Source: Dromiciops gliroides
Taxonomy: Eukaryota > Chordata > Mammalia > Microbiotheria > Microbiotheriidae
Direction: 5' to 3'
DNA: 64,000 nt
Assembly (NCBI RefSeq): GCF_019393635.1
Contig: NC_057861.1
Span: 735,394,232-735,458,231, forward strand
Part shown: piece after piece, positions 1 through 12,463 of the stretch
Numbering within the stretch: the first letter of the stretch is position 1
How the letters are laid out: each line of letters starts with the position of its first letter
Notes under the pieces: model-generated
Database searches by the model: none
What the model was told of the DNA's origin: nothing
The model's input: only the letters and a program-made list of their open reading frames with translations
Made by a program: the position numbers and the translations under genes

Positions 1-196
1 AGCGCTCCCCCTCTGCTTGTAACTGACTCGGTTCTAGGGGTCTCTTGGTCTCTAACCAGTTCTGAATATGGACGGCTAGTTCTGGATGACCTACTGGACG
101 TTGCTGCCCTCTGCTGGTAGTCACAAGAGACACAGAACTCAAGGCTTGTGCAAAACATTCTTAAAACAGGACCAATGTCATTTACAGGATTATATA

Positions 197-292
197 GTTA
201 GAGCTGGAAGGGACCTTAGAGACTATGGAACATAACTTCCTCATTTTATAGATGAGAAAACTGAGGCACAGAAATGTTAAGTGACTTGCAGA
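197..292 (-). mobile_element. MIR-type SINE fragment
   Basis: gagctggaagggaccttaga and gatgagaaaactgaggcaca followed by gttaagtgacttgc. 5' part missing. Confidence 0.6.
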
Positions 293-954
293 GGATGTCA
301 TGTTATCACTCGACCTTTTCAGAGGAACAATGGTATAAATAAGCAAAATAAATATATTTCTAAGTGTCCAGTGTTACTCTCCCCTTAAAAATTATCTTCC
401 CCTCCCCCAGAATATTCTGGTTTATGTAGATGACAGAATGTAAGGTCCAAGACATTAGGCATAGTTTCATCTTGGTTTTTGTATTCCTATTGCCTAGTAT
501 AATTTAATACATGGTTGTTTATTGATTGATTGATTGAAGAAAGACAGTGTAAACACGATCTAGCACCATGGTCTCACTCAGGCACAGTTCAGTTATACAA
601 CAGACACTCCTGTGGGTAGTAACTATAAGCAAGGGTTTGGTCACCTGTGTGGTTTGATAATGAGGAGATCTCCCCATAGTTCTTCACTGGACTCCGGCTG
701 GACCCCAGGCAAGTGACCGCCTCTCTGCATTCAGTTTTCTCATCTGTAAATTCTCCAGGAGATTGAATTTCAGAGAGGATAAGTGACTTAGCCACAGTCT
801 TAAGGCTAGTAAGTATCAAGGTAGGACTCAACATCCAGTGTGCTAATGAGCACATGCCTCTGCCTCTTCTAGATAATTACATGCAAAGATCTTTGAATAT
901 AAAGAGAGGAATGAACCAGGACCCTGTGTGTTACAAGATATTTACTATATTGTC

Positions 955-1207
955 CATTAATAGTAGCTGACATTTATAGAGAGCTTTAAAGTTGGCACAG
1001 AGTTTTACTAACATCTCATTGATACTTAAAACAACCTTGGGGGGTAGATGCTATTGATTATCTCCAATGAATCAGATGAGGAAACAGGGCAAAGTGACTT
1101 GCTCAGGGTACCACAGCTAGTTAGTATCTGAGGCCAGATTTGAACTCAGGAAGATGAGTCTTCCTGACTGCAGACCAAGTTTTCTAATCATTGCGCCACA
1201 TAGCTGA
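955..1207 (-). mobile_element. MAR1/MIR CORE-SINE
   Basis: Reverse-complement CORE-SINE: gagagctttaaagttggca, gaggaaacagggcaaagtga, ccagatttgaactcaggaag, cattgcgccacatagctg. Confidence 0.8.
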
Positions 1208-1859
1208 TATGTATATGCACACATGTATGATACTCACACACACATATGTGTCTCTCTATGTAGATTTGTAAATATATGTATGTACATATTGTCATAAACT
1301 AGAAATTTTATATCATATCAAAGAATGAAATCTAGTGCCAGATTCTCCCTTACCCAATATGGTTGTTTTCAAACCTTAAACACCAAATTCCCAGTCTCTT
1401 TGCAAATACCCACTGAACCTCATAATTTTTGAAGGAAAGGATTTCTTCCTTGCTACTAAATTGCTATGCCTGGTTTAGAAAGGAAAGAGCCAAAGAGGAC
1501 TCCTAGATTGTGAACCCGGGTAACTGAAATATGGGTGGTGATGTCCACAGAAAAAAGGAAGCTAGTAGGTGGAGTGGGACATGAAGGGAAAGCTGACAAA
1601 TTCTGTTTTGGACAATTGAGTTGGAGTTGCACGTGGGCCATCTTGGCAGATATCTGTAATAGGTATTTGGAGATAGTATGGGACTGGAACAGAGACACAC
1701 AAACAAGTCATTCATTCATTCATTCCATAACTTAAGGCACTTTAACATTTTAATTTTGCATCTAAATAATGGGTGAACCCATGGTAGCTGATGAGATTAC
1801 CAAGGGAAGAAAGCTCAGGACAGAAAGTCACCGACATACCTCAACTGGTATGTGGTTAT

Positions 1860-2312
1860 TTATTGTTGTCATTCAGTCATGTCCTACTCTTTTTTTAAAA
1901 ATAAATAGGTGTAGATGGTTTGTGGTCCTATTTCCTTGAGAGCATTCTTTTTTTTTTTTTTCAGGGCAATGAGGGTTAAGTGACTTGCCCAGGGTTACAC
2001 AGCTAGTAAGTGTCAAGTGTCTGAATCTGGATTTGAACTCAGGTCCTCCTAAATCCAGGGCCAATGCTTTATCTACTGTGCCACCTAGCTGCTCCCCCCC
2101 CCCATGTCCTACTCTTTATGATCTCATTTGGGGTTTTTTTTAGCAAAATTACTGGAATGGTTTGCCATTTCCTTCTCCAGCTCATTTTATAGTTGAGGAA
2201 ACTGAGGCAAACAGGGTTAAGTGACTTGCCCAGAGTCACACAGCTAGTAAGTGTCTGAGATTGGATTTGAACTCAAGATTTGCACTCTGTCCACTGTGCC
2301 ACCTACTTATGG
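1860..2312 (-). mobile_element. MAR1/MIR-type CORE-SINE, split by the SINE at 1893-2102
   Basis: Left part gttgtcattcagtcatgtcc, right part tggtttgccatttccttctc, gaggaaactgaggcaaacag, acttgcccagagtcacacag and tgtccactgtgccacctac. This is the marsupial tRNA-derived CORE-SINE read on -. Confidence 0.85.
1893..2102 (-). mobile_element. WSINE-type SINE with apparent 3' transduced flank, nested in a MAR1/MIR SINE
   Basis: SINE body about 1962-2102 with A-tail (T run on +) near 1949-1961, then about 55 bp of unrelated sequence ending in a T5 followed by a second A run on the - strand. The whole is bounded by a perfect 15-bp duplication catgtcctactcttt (1878-1892, 2103-2117). Confidence 0.85.
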
Positions 2313-2659
2313 TTAATTACCCAGAAAAAGAAACTAAGAAGCTTTTCATGGGTAAAGGGAGAACCAGGAGATAGTAGCATCAGGAAAACCCAGGAATCAG
2401 GCACATTAGCTTGAGGTATTTAAAGATATAATAGAAACCATGGAGGTTGATTGAAACTCCTTAATGTTCAGCTAAAAAATAAAAATAACAAACCTAAATA
2501 CAGTCAGTCCCCTTTCTAAGAAAATCTTACTTTATTCAAAAAGAAACTATGTCAAAAATATGTAAACATTTTGGTTTGCTTTTATACCAAGGACCCGCTA
2601 GCCCATAATTGGAATCAATGGAAATAATGACTACAGAAACCAGCTCTCTCTCCCTACCT

Positions 2660-3175
2660 TTTGTCAAGAGGCAATCACCTCGTCATAAGACTTATGTAGA
2701 AACCAGGTTTATTGCAAGAGAAATAAACATGCAGGTGGAAGCCAACAGGTTCCCAGTCTTTACAGAAGTTTGCATTTTTATAAGAGCAGGAGAAAGGGAA
2801 GAGGGGATACCAGGAAGGAGAGTGACATGGGGTGGGGGGACCGATGCAGCAAAGGTGGGAAAAAGACAAGATCACTCCCCACAGGGAGGAGCAGGGTGAT
2901 GGCAAAAGCCTTATTCTTTCCCCTTGGGAACTGCTATACTATGAATATAGGAGGATCTGCTTATCTACAAAGGACCCCAGCTGCACAAACATCATCCCAG
3001 CCAGGCACATAGGGACACACAGGGAGTCCAGCTTGGGGTGCAGCAACAAATTATGTCAGCTCAGGGGGAGCTTTGTGCCTGACACATTCAGGGCCTCGGC
3101 GTGCTACGTTTCTGGAAAATATGGCCACGCAAAAAGACAAGTTCAGGGCACCCCTTAATACTTTCCCTCTCAGTA
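2660..3175 (-). mobile_element. Solitary LTR-like fossil (gammaretrovirus-like LTR)
   Basis: Read on the - strand the block shows a TATA-like cttataaaaatgcaa, then about 90 bp later a polyadenylation signal in ttgcaataaacctggtttc, the order expected of U3-R-U5. No internal retroviral genes are seen beside it, so it looks like an old solo LTR. Ends and target duplication could not be fixed by eye, so the family is a guess. Confidence 0.45.
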
Positions 3176-3477
3176 AAAGTTTTGTTACAGATTTCAGTTA
3201 AAGCATGAAGATTTACCTGTTCTGTTTGACAGCGTTGCCAGATGGTGCTGGCATCCAGCTTACCGATATATTTGTACGTGCGTCCATGGGTAATTGGAGT
3301 GATTTTAAAATGTGAAGAAGGTAGGGGGCCTGTAAAACTTTTCTACTTAACCCCCTCATAGGGGTAAGGACTATTAATAGAACAGGATTCAGGGATATAG
3401 GATTCCATTGCTTTGTAAAGAATTAGACCATAGGCCAGACCAAACCTTCATTAAATGTTACTTAATATAGTCCTCCC

Positions 3478-3535
3478 TCCTCCTCTTCCTCCTCCTCTTC
3501 CTCCTCCTCCCCTTCCTCTTCCTCCTCCTCTTCTT
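3478..3535 (+). repeat. (TCC/TTC)n microsatellite
   Basis: Imperfect CTC/TTC trinucleotide array, pyrimidine on +. Confidence 0.9.
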
Positions 3536-3540
3536 TATAG

Positions 3541-3790
3541 CTAACATTTATATAGTGCTTTAAGCTTTGCAAAGTGCTTTGCAAAAATTATCTCATTGGA
3601 TTTTCACAACAACACTAGGAGAGAGGTATAATTATCACCCCCATTTTGAAGATGAGGAAACAGAGGCAGAGAGAGAGGTGACATGATTTGTCCGGGTTCT
3701 CCCTGCTAGAGTTTGTTGTAGGATTTGAATTCAAATCCTCTTGATTCCAAGTGCAACATTCTCCCCAGTGTAGACACCTTGCTTCCTTGA
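3541..3790 (-). mobile_element. MIR/MAR1-type SINE
   Basis: aacatttatatagtgcttta, ttgcaaagtgctttgcaaa, attatctcattggattttca, gatgaggaaacagaggcaga. Preceded by a TCC-rich microsatellite. Confidence 0.75.
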
Positions 3791-3799
3791 AATGCAACA

Positions 3800-5430
3800 A
3801 ACATGGCAATTAACAAGTGCTATCTGACAAGAGACATAGATCCCTGAGAAGGCAATGGTAGTCATGCCACATCATAAGTTCTGGATCAGAGACCTTGAGT
3901 CACATAGCATGTGCCAGGAGGAAGACAGGGAAAGAGAGGAAAACACTGAGTATCGTTCATCCCTCCAGAGCGTTCTTTTGGAAAGGCATAATTTAGGGTG
4001 GGAAATGAGCGTGGTAATTCAATTGATCATTATGCTACAATAACACGAAAAGTCTGTGAATTCCAAGCAGATGTTCTATTTAAAGATCCCATTCTATGCG
4101 GTATAATCAATAACTGCCTAACAGGAAGGGTGTTGAAGTGAACAGAGATAACCATGCACACAAAACATTCTTGGACGCATGCAAGGAAACTGTAATCAGT
4201 GCCTCTCACATAAAGTCTTAGAAATTCAATGAAAAAGCTGAAAGTGCATGTAATTAAAAGTGTGCATCACCATAGCAAAGCTGATAAAGTTAATTATACA
4301 GTAAGAAGAACATTTTTTTATGCAAGGAATGTGGTGGTAATCACAGTCAACAGCCCAAAGGTCCAGCATAAGGAGCCATGTACATTTTGCACACAGTGAA
4401 AGAGAGCAATTTTTGAAAACAGTGCATCCTTTTCAACCCAAATTACCTAACATAGAGAGAATAAGAAGGCTTGAAAGGAGGGGGAGGCATGAACTGCCTA
4501 GAAGGATATCTAAATAAAACCAGGTTCAAGTGGAAATTGGCTTGTAACACTGATAAAAAGAGAACAAAACCTAATTTTTAAATAGACCCCAGAATCGAGG
4601 ACACTTGAACTACAAAGAGCTTTAAAGCACAACCATGCATGCACTCAGTTAACCCTTGGCCTTTAGGAATAAACACGTTTTAATTTCCTTGGGACTGTTT
4701 CTGAGAAAGAAGATGCTGAACATTTTCTAGTACCTAGAATTTATTTCCTCTTAGAAGATGAAAACCAAATCCTTCAGTGAGGTTTCTAGCTTTGGGAGCA
4801 GCCGCTGTTAAATCAGTTAATCCATTCAACTCTGTTTAATAGCTAGAATTACAAAATTGATTGGATGGACTGTTTCCTGGTCAATATCAGGACAGTCAAT
4901 CGCTTACAAGCAGTTATTTTGATCAATAAGACAACCCAATCAGAACACCTCTTCAAAATGCTATTGATTCCTTAGCAATTAGTGGTAATAATGGCTAAAA
5001 AACCCCCAACCACATTTGATCTGAAAAATGTTCTAAATGAGTAGGGTAGACAGATAGCAGGAATAATAGTTACAATGATCGGTTTTGTCTCTGGGGTTTT
5101 TATTGCTGGGGTTTCTTTGATTTATGATGTCTTCAGAGCGTTATCTGGAGTTGAGAACACAGACTCAAAATTATCTTGAGTTTTGAGACAACCTGTATAA
5201 CCTCAGCCTGATGCTACCCTAGGAAGACTGGGAACAACTGTTAAATGCCCTGTATTAAGCCGTGCTGAATACCTGTATTAGTCTAGTACTCAGTACTGTG
5301 TACTAAGTCTTAGATAAAACTCTATTAGGCTGAAGAGATTTAGCAAATTATTCTACCCAGAACCACTGATGTCCAAAGGAACTCAAGTGGAATGTTTTGC
5401 CTGTAATGGCCTAAACTATAAGTCAGAATC
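3800..5430. other. Unique AT-rich intergenic DNA
   Basis: No interspersed repeat, gene or RNA could be recognised in this repeat-poor stretch upstream of PSMD6. Confidence 0.5.
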
Positions 5431-5434
5431 ATTG

Positions 5435-6060
5435 GGGGTAAAATTTATTATACTCTCCAAAATACATTATACCACATGGAAATTTCTTGGTGTATTTTTG
5501 TATGTATTTTTGGTGGTTGCTGCTGAATTCAGAAATGTGAATGCAATTTCTTCCTTTCTCTCCTAATTTATCTATGGTATCACCTCTTATGTCTAGATCA
5601 TGTATCCATTTTGACCTTATTTTAGTATAAGGTGTAAGATGTTGGTCTATGCCTAATTTCTGCCATACTATCTTCCAGTTCTCCCAGCAGTTTTTGTCAA
5701 ATACTGAGTTCCTATCCCAGAAGCTGGAGTCTTTGGCTTTATCAAACACTACATTACTAGCGTCATTTACTACTGTGTTTCCTGTGCCAAGCTTATTCCA
5801 TTGGTCCTCCACTCTATTTCTTAGCCAGTACCAGATAGTTTTGATGACTACCACTTTATAGTAAAGCTCCAGGTTTGGTACAGCTAACCCACCTTCCTGT
5901 GCATTTTTTTTCACTATTTCCCTTGATATTCTTGATTTTTTGTTATTATTTTTTCTAGCTCTATAAAATAATTTTTAGGTAGTCTGATTGGCATGGCACT
6001 GAATAAGTAAATTAATTTAGGTAGAATGAATGCAATTTCTTTATCATCCTACCAATGTGG
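5435..6060 (-). mobile_element. L1 fragment, ORF2 region, no 3' end
   Basis: The - strand encodes L1 ORF2p-like peptide: GGLAVPNLELYYKVVVIKTI, WYWLRNRVEDQWNKL, SFWDRNSVFDKNCWENWKIV and WIHDLDIRGDTIDKL. It is truncated at both ends. Confidence 0.9.
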
Positions 6061-6315
6061 AGTGATGCATGGACCTTTTATACAAATGATGCAAAATGAA
6101 GTTGTAATAAAGCATGATTGGATTGGGAGAAGACTCTTGGAGTGGGGAAATAGTGATTGTCACTAGTCGAAATATCCTTGTAAGCGTTATGAAGACTCAG
6201 CTTATGAGTTACATGGTGGGGAAGGATGGGAGCTGTTCATACACGTTGAGACCTGTGGGGTAACTGAAGTTATCACCCCCTGGTGTTAGTATCAGTGTAC
6301 TGGGTATCATTTTTT

Positions 6316-7665
6316 AAAAAATAAAATTATTTTATTATTTTCCAGTTACATGTAGAGATAGTTTTCAACATTTGTTTATATAAGATTTCCAATTTAAAAT
6401 TTTTCTACCTCACTCTCCTCCCTCCCCCATCGCTCCCCTCCTCCCCGAAACAGCAGGTAATTTGATATAGGTTATATATATATATACAATCACATCAAAC
6501 ACATTTCTGCATTAGTCATGTTATATGAGAAGAATCAGAGCAAAAAGGAAAAACCTCAAAAAAGAAAAACAGCACTAAAAACAAAAGAAATAATATGATC
6601 CAATCAGCATCCATATTCTACAGTTCCTTTTTTTTCTGGATTTGGAGAGCCTTTTCCATCATGAGTCCTTTGGAACTTTCTTGTACCATTGTATTGGTGA
6701 GAAGAATCTAGCCTATCACAGTTGATTAACACATAATGTTGATGATACTGTGTATAATGTTCTTCTGGTTCTGCTCATCTCACTCATCATCAGTTCATCC
6801 AAGTCCTTCCAGGTTTCTCTGAACTCCTCCTACTCATTGTTTCTTACAGCACAATAGAATTCCATTACATTCATATACCACATATTGTTCAGCCATTCCC
6901 CAATTGATGGGCAACCCCTCAATTTCCAATTCCTTGTCACCATAAAAAGAGCAGCTATAAATATTTTTGTACATGTGTGTCCTTTTCCCTTTTTTATGAT
7001 CTCTTTGGGGAAAAGACCCAAAAGTGGTATTGCTGGGTCAAAGGGTATGCACTGCTTTATAGCGCTTTGGGCATAATTCCAGATTGCTCTCCAGAATGGT
7101 TGGATCAGTTCACAGCTCCACCAACAATGCATTACTTGTTCCAATTTTTCCACAGCTTCTCCAACATTTATTATTTTCCTTTTTCATATTAGCCAATCTG
7201 ATAGGTATCAGGTGGTACCTCAGAGTTGTTTTAACTTACATCTCTCTAATCAATAATGATTTAGAGCATTTTTTCATATGGGAATAGATAGCTTTGATTT
7301 CTTCACCAGAAAACTGCCTGTTCATATCCTTTGATCATTTCTCAATTGGAGAATGACTTGGATTCTTATAAATTTGATTTAGTTCCCTATATATTTTAGA
7401 AATAAGGCCTTTATCAGAAGTACTGGCCATAAAAATTGTTCCCCAGCTTTCTGCATCCCTTCTGATTTTGGATGCATTGCTTCTGTTTGTACAAACCCTT
7501 TTTAATTTAATGTAATCAAAATCATCCATTTTGCATTTCATAATATTCTCTATCTCCTGTTCGGTCATAAACTGTTCTCCTTTTCAAAGATCTGAAAGGT
7601 AGACTATTTCCTTCTTCTCTTAATTTACCTATGGTATCACCTCTTATGTGTAAATCCTGTAGTTC
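6316..7665 (-). mobile_element. L1 3' end (ORF2 C-terminus and 3' UTR), 5'-truncated
   Basis: The - strand gives degenerate ORF2p C-terminal motifs: KWSKDMNRQFSGEEI, CWWSCELIQPFWRAIWNYA, FDPAIPLLGLFPK, IFIAALFMVTRNWK, WLNNMWYMNVMEFYCAVRNN. The 3' UTR then runs to an A-rich tail near 6316 (T-rich on +). Several stops and frame changes break ORF2. Its tail family is the same as the copy at 12464-13219. Confidence 0.9.
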
Positions 7666-7669
7666 TGGA

Positions 7670-8380
7670 CATATGGGATCACCTCCAAGTCTAAACATAT
7701 TGTACCATAGCCAAATCTACCCTCTGCGGTGAGGCCTGCTTCACATGAGGAACCCAAACCATCGGAAACTTGGAATTGCAATGAAGAAGATCAATCTAGT
7801 GATTCTGATGGTAAAGATGAGCCTTTGGAGCATGCCTTGATCTGAGGCCAGCCTGGCTAGGAAAGGCAATCAGCAATTATTAAGCACTTAGTGTATGTCA
7901 GACATTATGCTGTGTACTGTGCATACAAATACAAGCAAGGAAGAAAGCTCAAGGAGCTTACATAGACAATACATAAGAGGGAGCTAGAAAGATTAGGGGT
8001 GCGTTGTTGGGGGAGTGTCAGGGTATAACTTTGAAATCCAGTAAGTCAGGAGCAGAGATCAGAAGGAAGGGAATGAGGTTGGCTATCCTGGGTCCCTCTG
8101 CAGATGGAGGACCCAGGAGGAAATCAGCATGGGAAGAAGGGGGCCACAGGACCAGTTGGATGTTCCAGGTCAAGGAGGTCCCAGGCCCTAAAGGAAGTTC
8201 CAGAATGGGGACTGCATCTGAGACAAGGTTCTAAAGTTCAGAAATAGGATCAGAACCAGGAGGAGAGGGAAAAGTGGTGATGCCCTACTGGAAATCACTT
8301 TTCCACCTTCAGATCTTCACCACAGGTCTCAAGGAGATTGTAATGGTCTTGCTCATGTTATTAAGTTGTCCAGACGTCAA
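7670..8380. other. Intergenic DNA with an L2/MIR-like scrap
   Basis: Unique sequence except about 7868-7970 (aattattaagcacttagtgt, aagctcaaggagcttacat), which resembles an old mammal-wide repeat. Confidence 0.45.
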
Positions 8381-8383
8381 GAT

Positions 8384-8635
8384 AAGTTTTCATCAACTAG
8401 GTCAGAGGTTTATAGCCTGGGATCTATTGATAGATTTCAGGGCATCCGTAAACTTGAAATGGGGGCAAAACCTACATTTTTATTTTCACTAACCTTTGGT
8501 TTCCTTTGTAATCATATGCATCTTATTTTATTCATTTAAAAACATTTTTCAGAGAAGGGGCCCATAGGCATTAGCAGACTGCCAAAGGGGGTCCAGGATA
8601 CAGAAAACATTAAGTACCCCCAGCCTCTGCTGCAA
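8384..8635 (+). mobile_element. hAT/MER-like DNA transposon remnant
   Basis: aggtttatagcctgggatct, tttcctttgtaatcatatgc, aaaaacatttttcagagaag, actgccaaagggggtccagg, and an end resembling a reversed copy of the start. Related pieces at 35418-35570 and 61295-61450. Confidence 0.65.
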
Positions 8636-8639
8636 GAGG

Positions 8640-9690
8640 ACCCCCAAATATGTCTAGAATATGAGCTTGGGAAGGATTCTTGGCATATATAGGAAGCTCT
8701 GAAAGGGGCTGTTCTTTGTCATAGGGTTACAACTCAGACATACTGAATACTGCTGCTGTAGGTGTGAGTGGGACAGCAGAGTTGAGAAAGAGGCAGGCGC
8801 GCACGTGTGCACACGCACAGACACACACACACACTAAAAAAAACCCTCAATCAGACTCAAATAAAAGAACTGATCCCATGAAGGAAAAACAGAGTAAGCC
8901 AAGTATTACTTAGTCCTGAGAAAAGTTATCTTACCACCCCTGCATATTCACCTGGACTAAATGAAACATTTTATCAAGCCAATGGATCAAAATGGTACAG
9001 GCTTTTTTTATATGAAAAATAAACTTCCAAGAAATAGTGAGGCTAAAATCAAAAGGAAGATATTTGTGGGTCTTGGAATAATGAATGTGATGAAAGATAC
9101 AGTTATCTCTTCCACATTGCAGGGATTAGGAGTATGGCACCCCCATGATCTGGAAAATCTGCATGAAATTTTTTGGCCCTCCCTTCATACCAGAGAAGAA
9201 ATCTGAATTATTATGGTATTAAAAGATAAAATATGTTGATATTTTACAGTGCTATACACAGATTTTATGCATTTCTGAGTTTCTAAACTTTTTCTGTGTC
9301 ATCTGTTGGCCTTTGGGCATTGTCGGTGGCTTCTGAAAAGCTCCCTAGAAATTCCCATTTAATTTCTTATGCAAACCTGAAATATATTGAAATCACAATG
9401 GGGAAAGTCACTATGGATGGGGAAGGGATAGCTGTAAATCTTTTGATAAGCAGTTGAATGACACTGAAGGAATCACATGGAAGTGACAAAACCCCTTTTT
9501 TGGGAAACTACAAGGCAGAAAACCATCAATTGTCAAATGATTTTCTCAAAGCCTGTAATTGAGGAAAAGGGCTAGGGACTTGAATCTGTGATTTCGTCGG
9601 TATAGGAAACCCTTTGGTGAGGACACTCCTTCTTCCAAAGCAGCTTGGCACTAATTACTCTTAAAGAGCTTACCTAGAACCCTGAGAAGT
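8640..9690. other. Unique intergenic DNA
   Basis: Contains a short CA run (about 8801-8835). A block at about 9105-9350 (cttccacattgcagggatta, gggcattgtcggtggcttct) has the look of an old interspersed repeat, but I cannot name it. Confidence 0.4.
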
Positions 9691-9856
9691 AATTTGATCT
9701 TTCCAGAGTCACACAGATAACATATGTCAGAGGCAGGATTTGAGGCGGTCTCTATTCACTCTGCTATGCTACCATCTCCATTTATCATAGAGAATGCAAC
9801 ATGTCATTCAAATCAATTTCTTGTTACTTTTAGATTCCTCTTATAACCTAGTGAGC

Positions 9857-10060
9857 ATGAGGAATGCTTGGCACCGTGGAGAGAACATTGCTCCTGGAGT
9901 CAGGAAGGCATGGGTTCAAATCCTGCTTCAGATATTTACTAGCTCTATGACCTGGAGCAACTTGCTTAGCCTCTGTCCACCTCAGCTTCTTCATCTGTAA
10001 AAAGAGAAAGGTGCATGTGATGGCTTCTCCAGCCCCTTCTGGTTCTAAATCTTTTATCCC
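9857..10060 (+). mobile_element. MIR-type SINE
   Basis: tgaggaatgcttggcaccgt, gggttcaaatcctgcttcag, tatttactagctctatgacc, cagcttcttcatctgtaaaa. Confidence 0.75.
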
Positions 10061-10215
10061 ATCATCCTAAGCCTTTAATAAGCATTTATTAAGCACCTGC
10101 TAGTGGCACTATGATAGGCTCGAAGAAGAAAAAAGTAAAGCAGTCCTGGTCCTCAGGGAGTTTACATTCAACTCCAGAGACTACATCATGCACGCAGGTA
10201 AGGAAATACAGGTGG

Positions 10216-10361
10216 GGGGCAGCTAGGTGGCGCAGTGGATAAAGCACTGGCCTTGGATTCAGGAAGACCTGAGTTCAAATCCAGCCTCAGACACTTGATA
10301 CTTAACTAGCTGTGTGACCCTGGGCAAGTCATTTAACCCTCATTGCCCTGAAAAAAAAAAA
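10216..10361 (+). mobile_element. WSINE-type SINE, full length
   Basis: gggcagctaggtggcgcagt to an A tail. Perfect 15-bp duplication aggaaatacaggtgg at 10201-10215 and 10362-10376. Pol III promoter-like boxes lie in the tRNA-related head. Confidence 0.95.
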
Positions 10362-10434
10362 AGGAAATACAGGTGGTCTGGGCAGAGAGTAGCACTAACA
10401 ACTTAGGGGATGAGGAAGGGCTTTATTTAGGAGC

Positions 10435-10790
10435 TGATCTTTGAAGGATGCTGGAAAGTCCATGAGGCCAAGGTAAAGGACTGAATTCCAGACAGGGCAG
10501 ACGGACTTTGAATGCATGGTGGTAGGAGATGAGATGCCAGGTTAGAGAAGTAGCATACCAACCACACACAGAGAATGTGAAGAAGAAGAACATGAAATAA
10601 GTCCGAAAGGGTAAGCTGGAGCCAGATTACAAAGATTTTGAAGTGACAAACAGGAGAATTTTTTTTAGAGGTAATGGGGAGCCTCCAAAGATGCTTGATC
10701 AGGGCAGTGACCCAGGCAGCCTTATGTTTTAGGAAGATGACTTTGGCAGATGAGTGTAGGATTCACCAGAGGCAGGAAAACGATGCAAAA
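10435..10790 (-). mobile_element. Ancient LINE (L2/CR1-like) fragment
   Basis: Contains gagctgatctttgaaggatg, gatcagggcagtgacccagg, aggaagatgactttggcaga. This is the reverse of the motif string seen in the + copies such as 43100-43790. Family by memory. Confidence 0.45.
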
Positions 10791-11291
10791 GGTCCCTGCC
10801 CTAAGGAACTTAACATCTAAGGGAGGAAAGCAATACATTAAAAAAAGGAAAAAGTGGAAAAGTTTGTTGGGCAGGGTGGGTGGAGAGGATGATGAAGTCA
10901 GAGAAGAACATCTGAGTGGGAAATTCCGAGATGGTTTATCTTGGGTGCCCTCCTTAAAAGGAGGATCTGGTGGGAGAGGGAAGGAGACACCTCACCGGGA
11001 GGTACAATTTAGGTGATTAAAATTACATAGTCTTATTTGGAAGGAAAAAAAAATTTATTAGAACACAAAACTATGATTCACATGAAAATAGTGGGCGACA
11101 GTCAAAATAAAATGTTCTCCTTGAGGACAAGGCAGGATGGACCAGATGTCTTTGAGGTCCCTTCCGGCCCCAAATCTGTGACTCTATAAGAGATAAGTAC
11201 AAAAATACTATGTAATTCACTTATTTTTCAGGGTAAAACCACAAAAAAGGAACTTTGGGGGGTAACTCATGTTATTTGATCTTTGATTCTT

Positions 11292-11447
11292 TTTTTTTTT
11301 TTTTTTTTAGTGAGGCAATTGGGGTTAAGTGACTTGCCCAGGGTCACACAGCTAGTAAGTGTTAAGTGTCTGAGGCCAGATTTGAACTCAGGTACTCCTG
11401 ACTCCAGGGCTGGTGCTCTATCCACTGCGCCACCTAGCAGCTCCTGA
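11292..11447 (-). mobile_element. WSINE-type SINE, subtype with gtgaggcaattggggtt
   Basis: T-run, then the SINE reverse complement ending cacctagcagctcc. Target sequence tctttgattctt at 11280-11291 and 11448-11459. Confidence 0.93.
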
Positions 11448-11459
11448 TCTTTGATTCTT

Positions 11460-11632
11460 TTTTTTGTTTGTTGTTTGTTGGTTTTTGGGGGGAGGTTTTG
11501 TTGAGGCATTTGGAGTTAAGTGACTTGTCCACACAGCTAGTAAGTGTCAAGTGTCTGAGGCCAAATTTGAACTCAGGTCCTCCTGAATCCAGGGCCAGTA
11601 CTTTATCCACTGCACCACCTAGCTGCCCCTGG
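11460..11632 (-). mobile_element. WSINE-type SINE at the same target as its neighbour
   Basis: T/G-rich tail (TTTG)n, then SINE reverse complement with tcctcctgaatccagggcca and cacctagctgcccc. Bounded by the second and third copies of tctttgattctt (11448-11459, 11633-11644). About 10 bp of the core (gggt) is missing. Confidence 0.92.
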
Positions 11633-12463
11633 TCTTTGATTCTTGGCTGATGTCCTGCAGTCATTTTCACTCCTTTTTTAGGAATAGAATTCTCTCATTT
11701 TGAGTTCAACCAGACTTGCCATCCAATCTACAGTCACTCAAAGTTTCATTTACCTGTTTGAAACCCAGCAACACCTACACCCCAATTCCCCTGTGTGGGA
11801 AGGTCTAGTTCCTATTGAAGCTACATGTCAGTTTTTAAAAATCACCCAAGCTCCTAGCACCAAGCCTCAGCTGTGTCTCCTCTGGCACTGGCTCAGTGAG
11901 TGGTCCCCTATGAGCCAAATCCATCAGATGACAAAGATCTCATTACAAATTGTCCTAACAGCATCAGAAAGGCCACTTTTAAGAATAAGGGTCAGTTCAC
12001 ACACAAACTTCACCAGCTGCCTTGGCTTTTGAACAATTCCCACAGCTCAAGGGGCAGCCATATCTTCTTGTCATCCTGACATGTTGGAAGCCTACTTTCT
12101 AATGTCCTTAATTAGAAATGTGGCAACATTTAATCAGATTTAGTGAGTAAGGGGAGTGCCTGCAATCTAGCAAGACTGACTTCTTCACAAACATACCAGA
12201 GTGTGCACATGCAAATGAGCGTTGTTCATCAACTGGAGATTCTGGGATGAGTCCAGAAGTGGGGCTGTGAGGCAATGGGTCTTTCATAAACCTAATCACC
12301 AAGAAATTTCTTCCATTTCTTCACCGAAGGTTTCCCTTATTCTCTGCTACTGCCAAAAGTGACCTTTCTTTCCTTTGGGCTTTGAGCACGTTGCTTCTAT
12401 TTCTCCTATTGAGTTGTCATAAGCATTGCCTAGGTAGGGGTAGAAGACAGAACCTATGATTTC

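Noticed and set aside
5429-7568. Frames that could be taken as genes (161, 107 and 77 codons on -)
   Set aside because: They match L1 ORF2 C-terminal motifs and belong to truncated, broken L1 copies.
10216-10361. tRNA gene
   Set aside because: The tRNA-like head belongs to a SINE with A tail and target duplication; no cloverleaf with a complete acceptor stem could be drawn.
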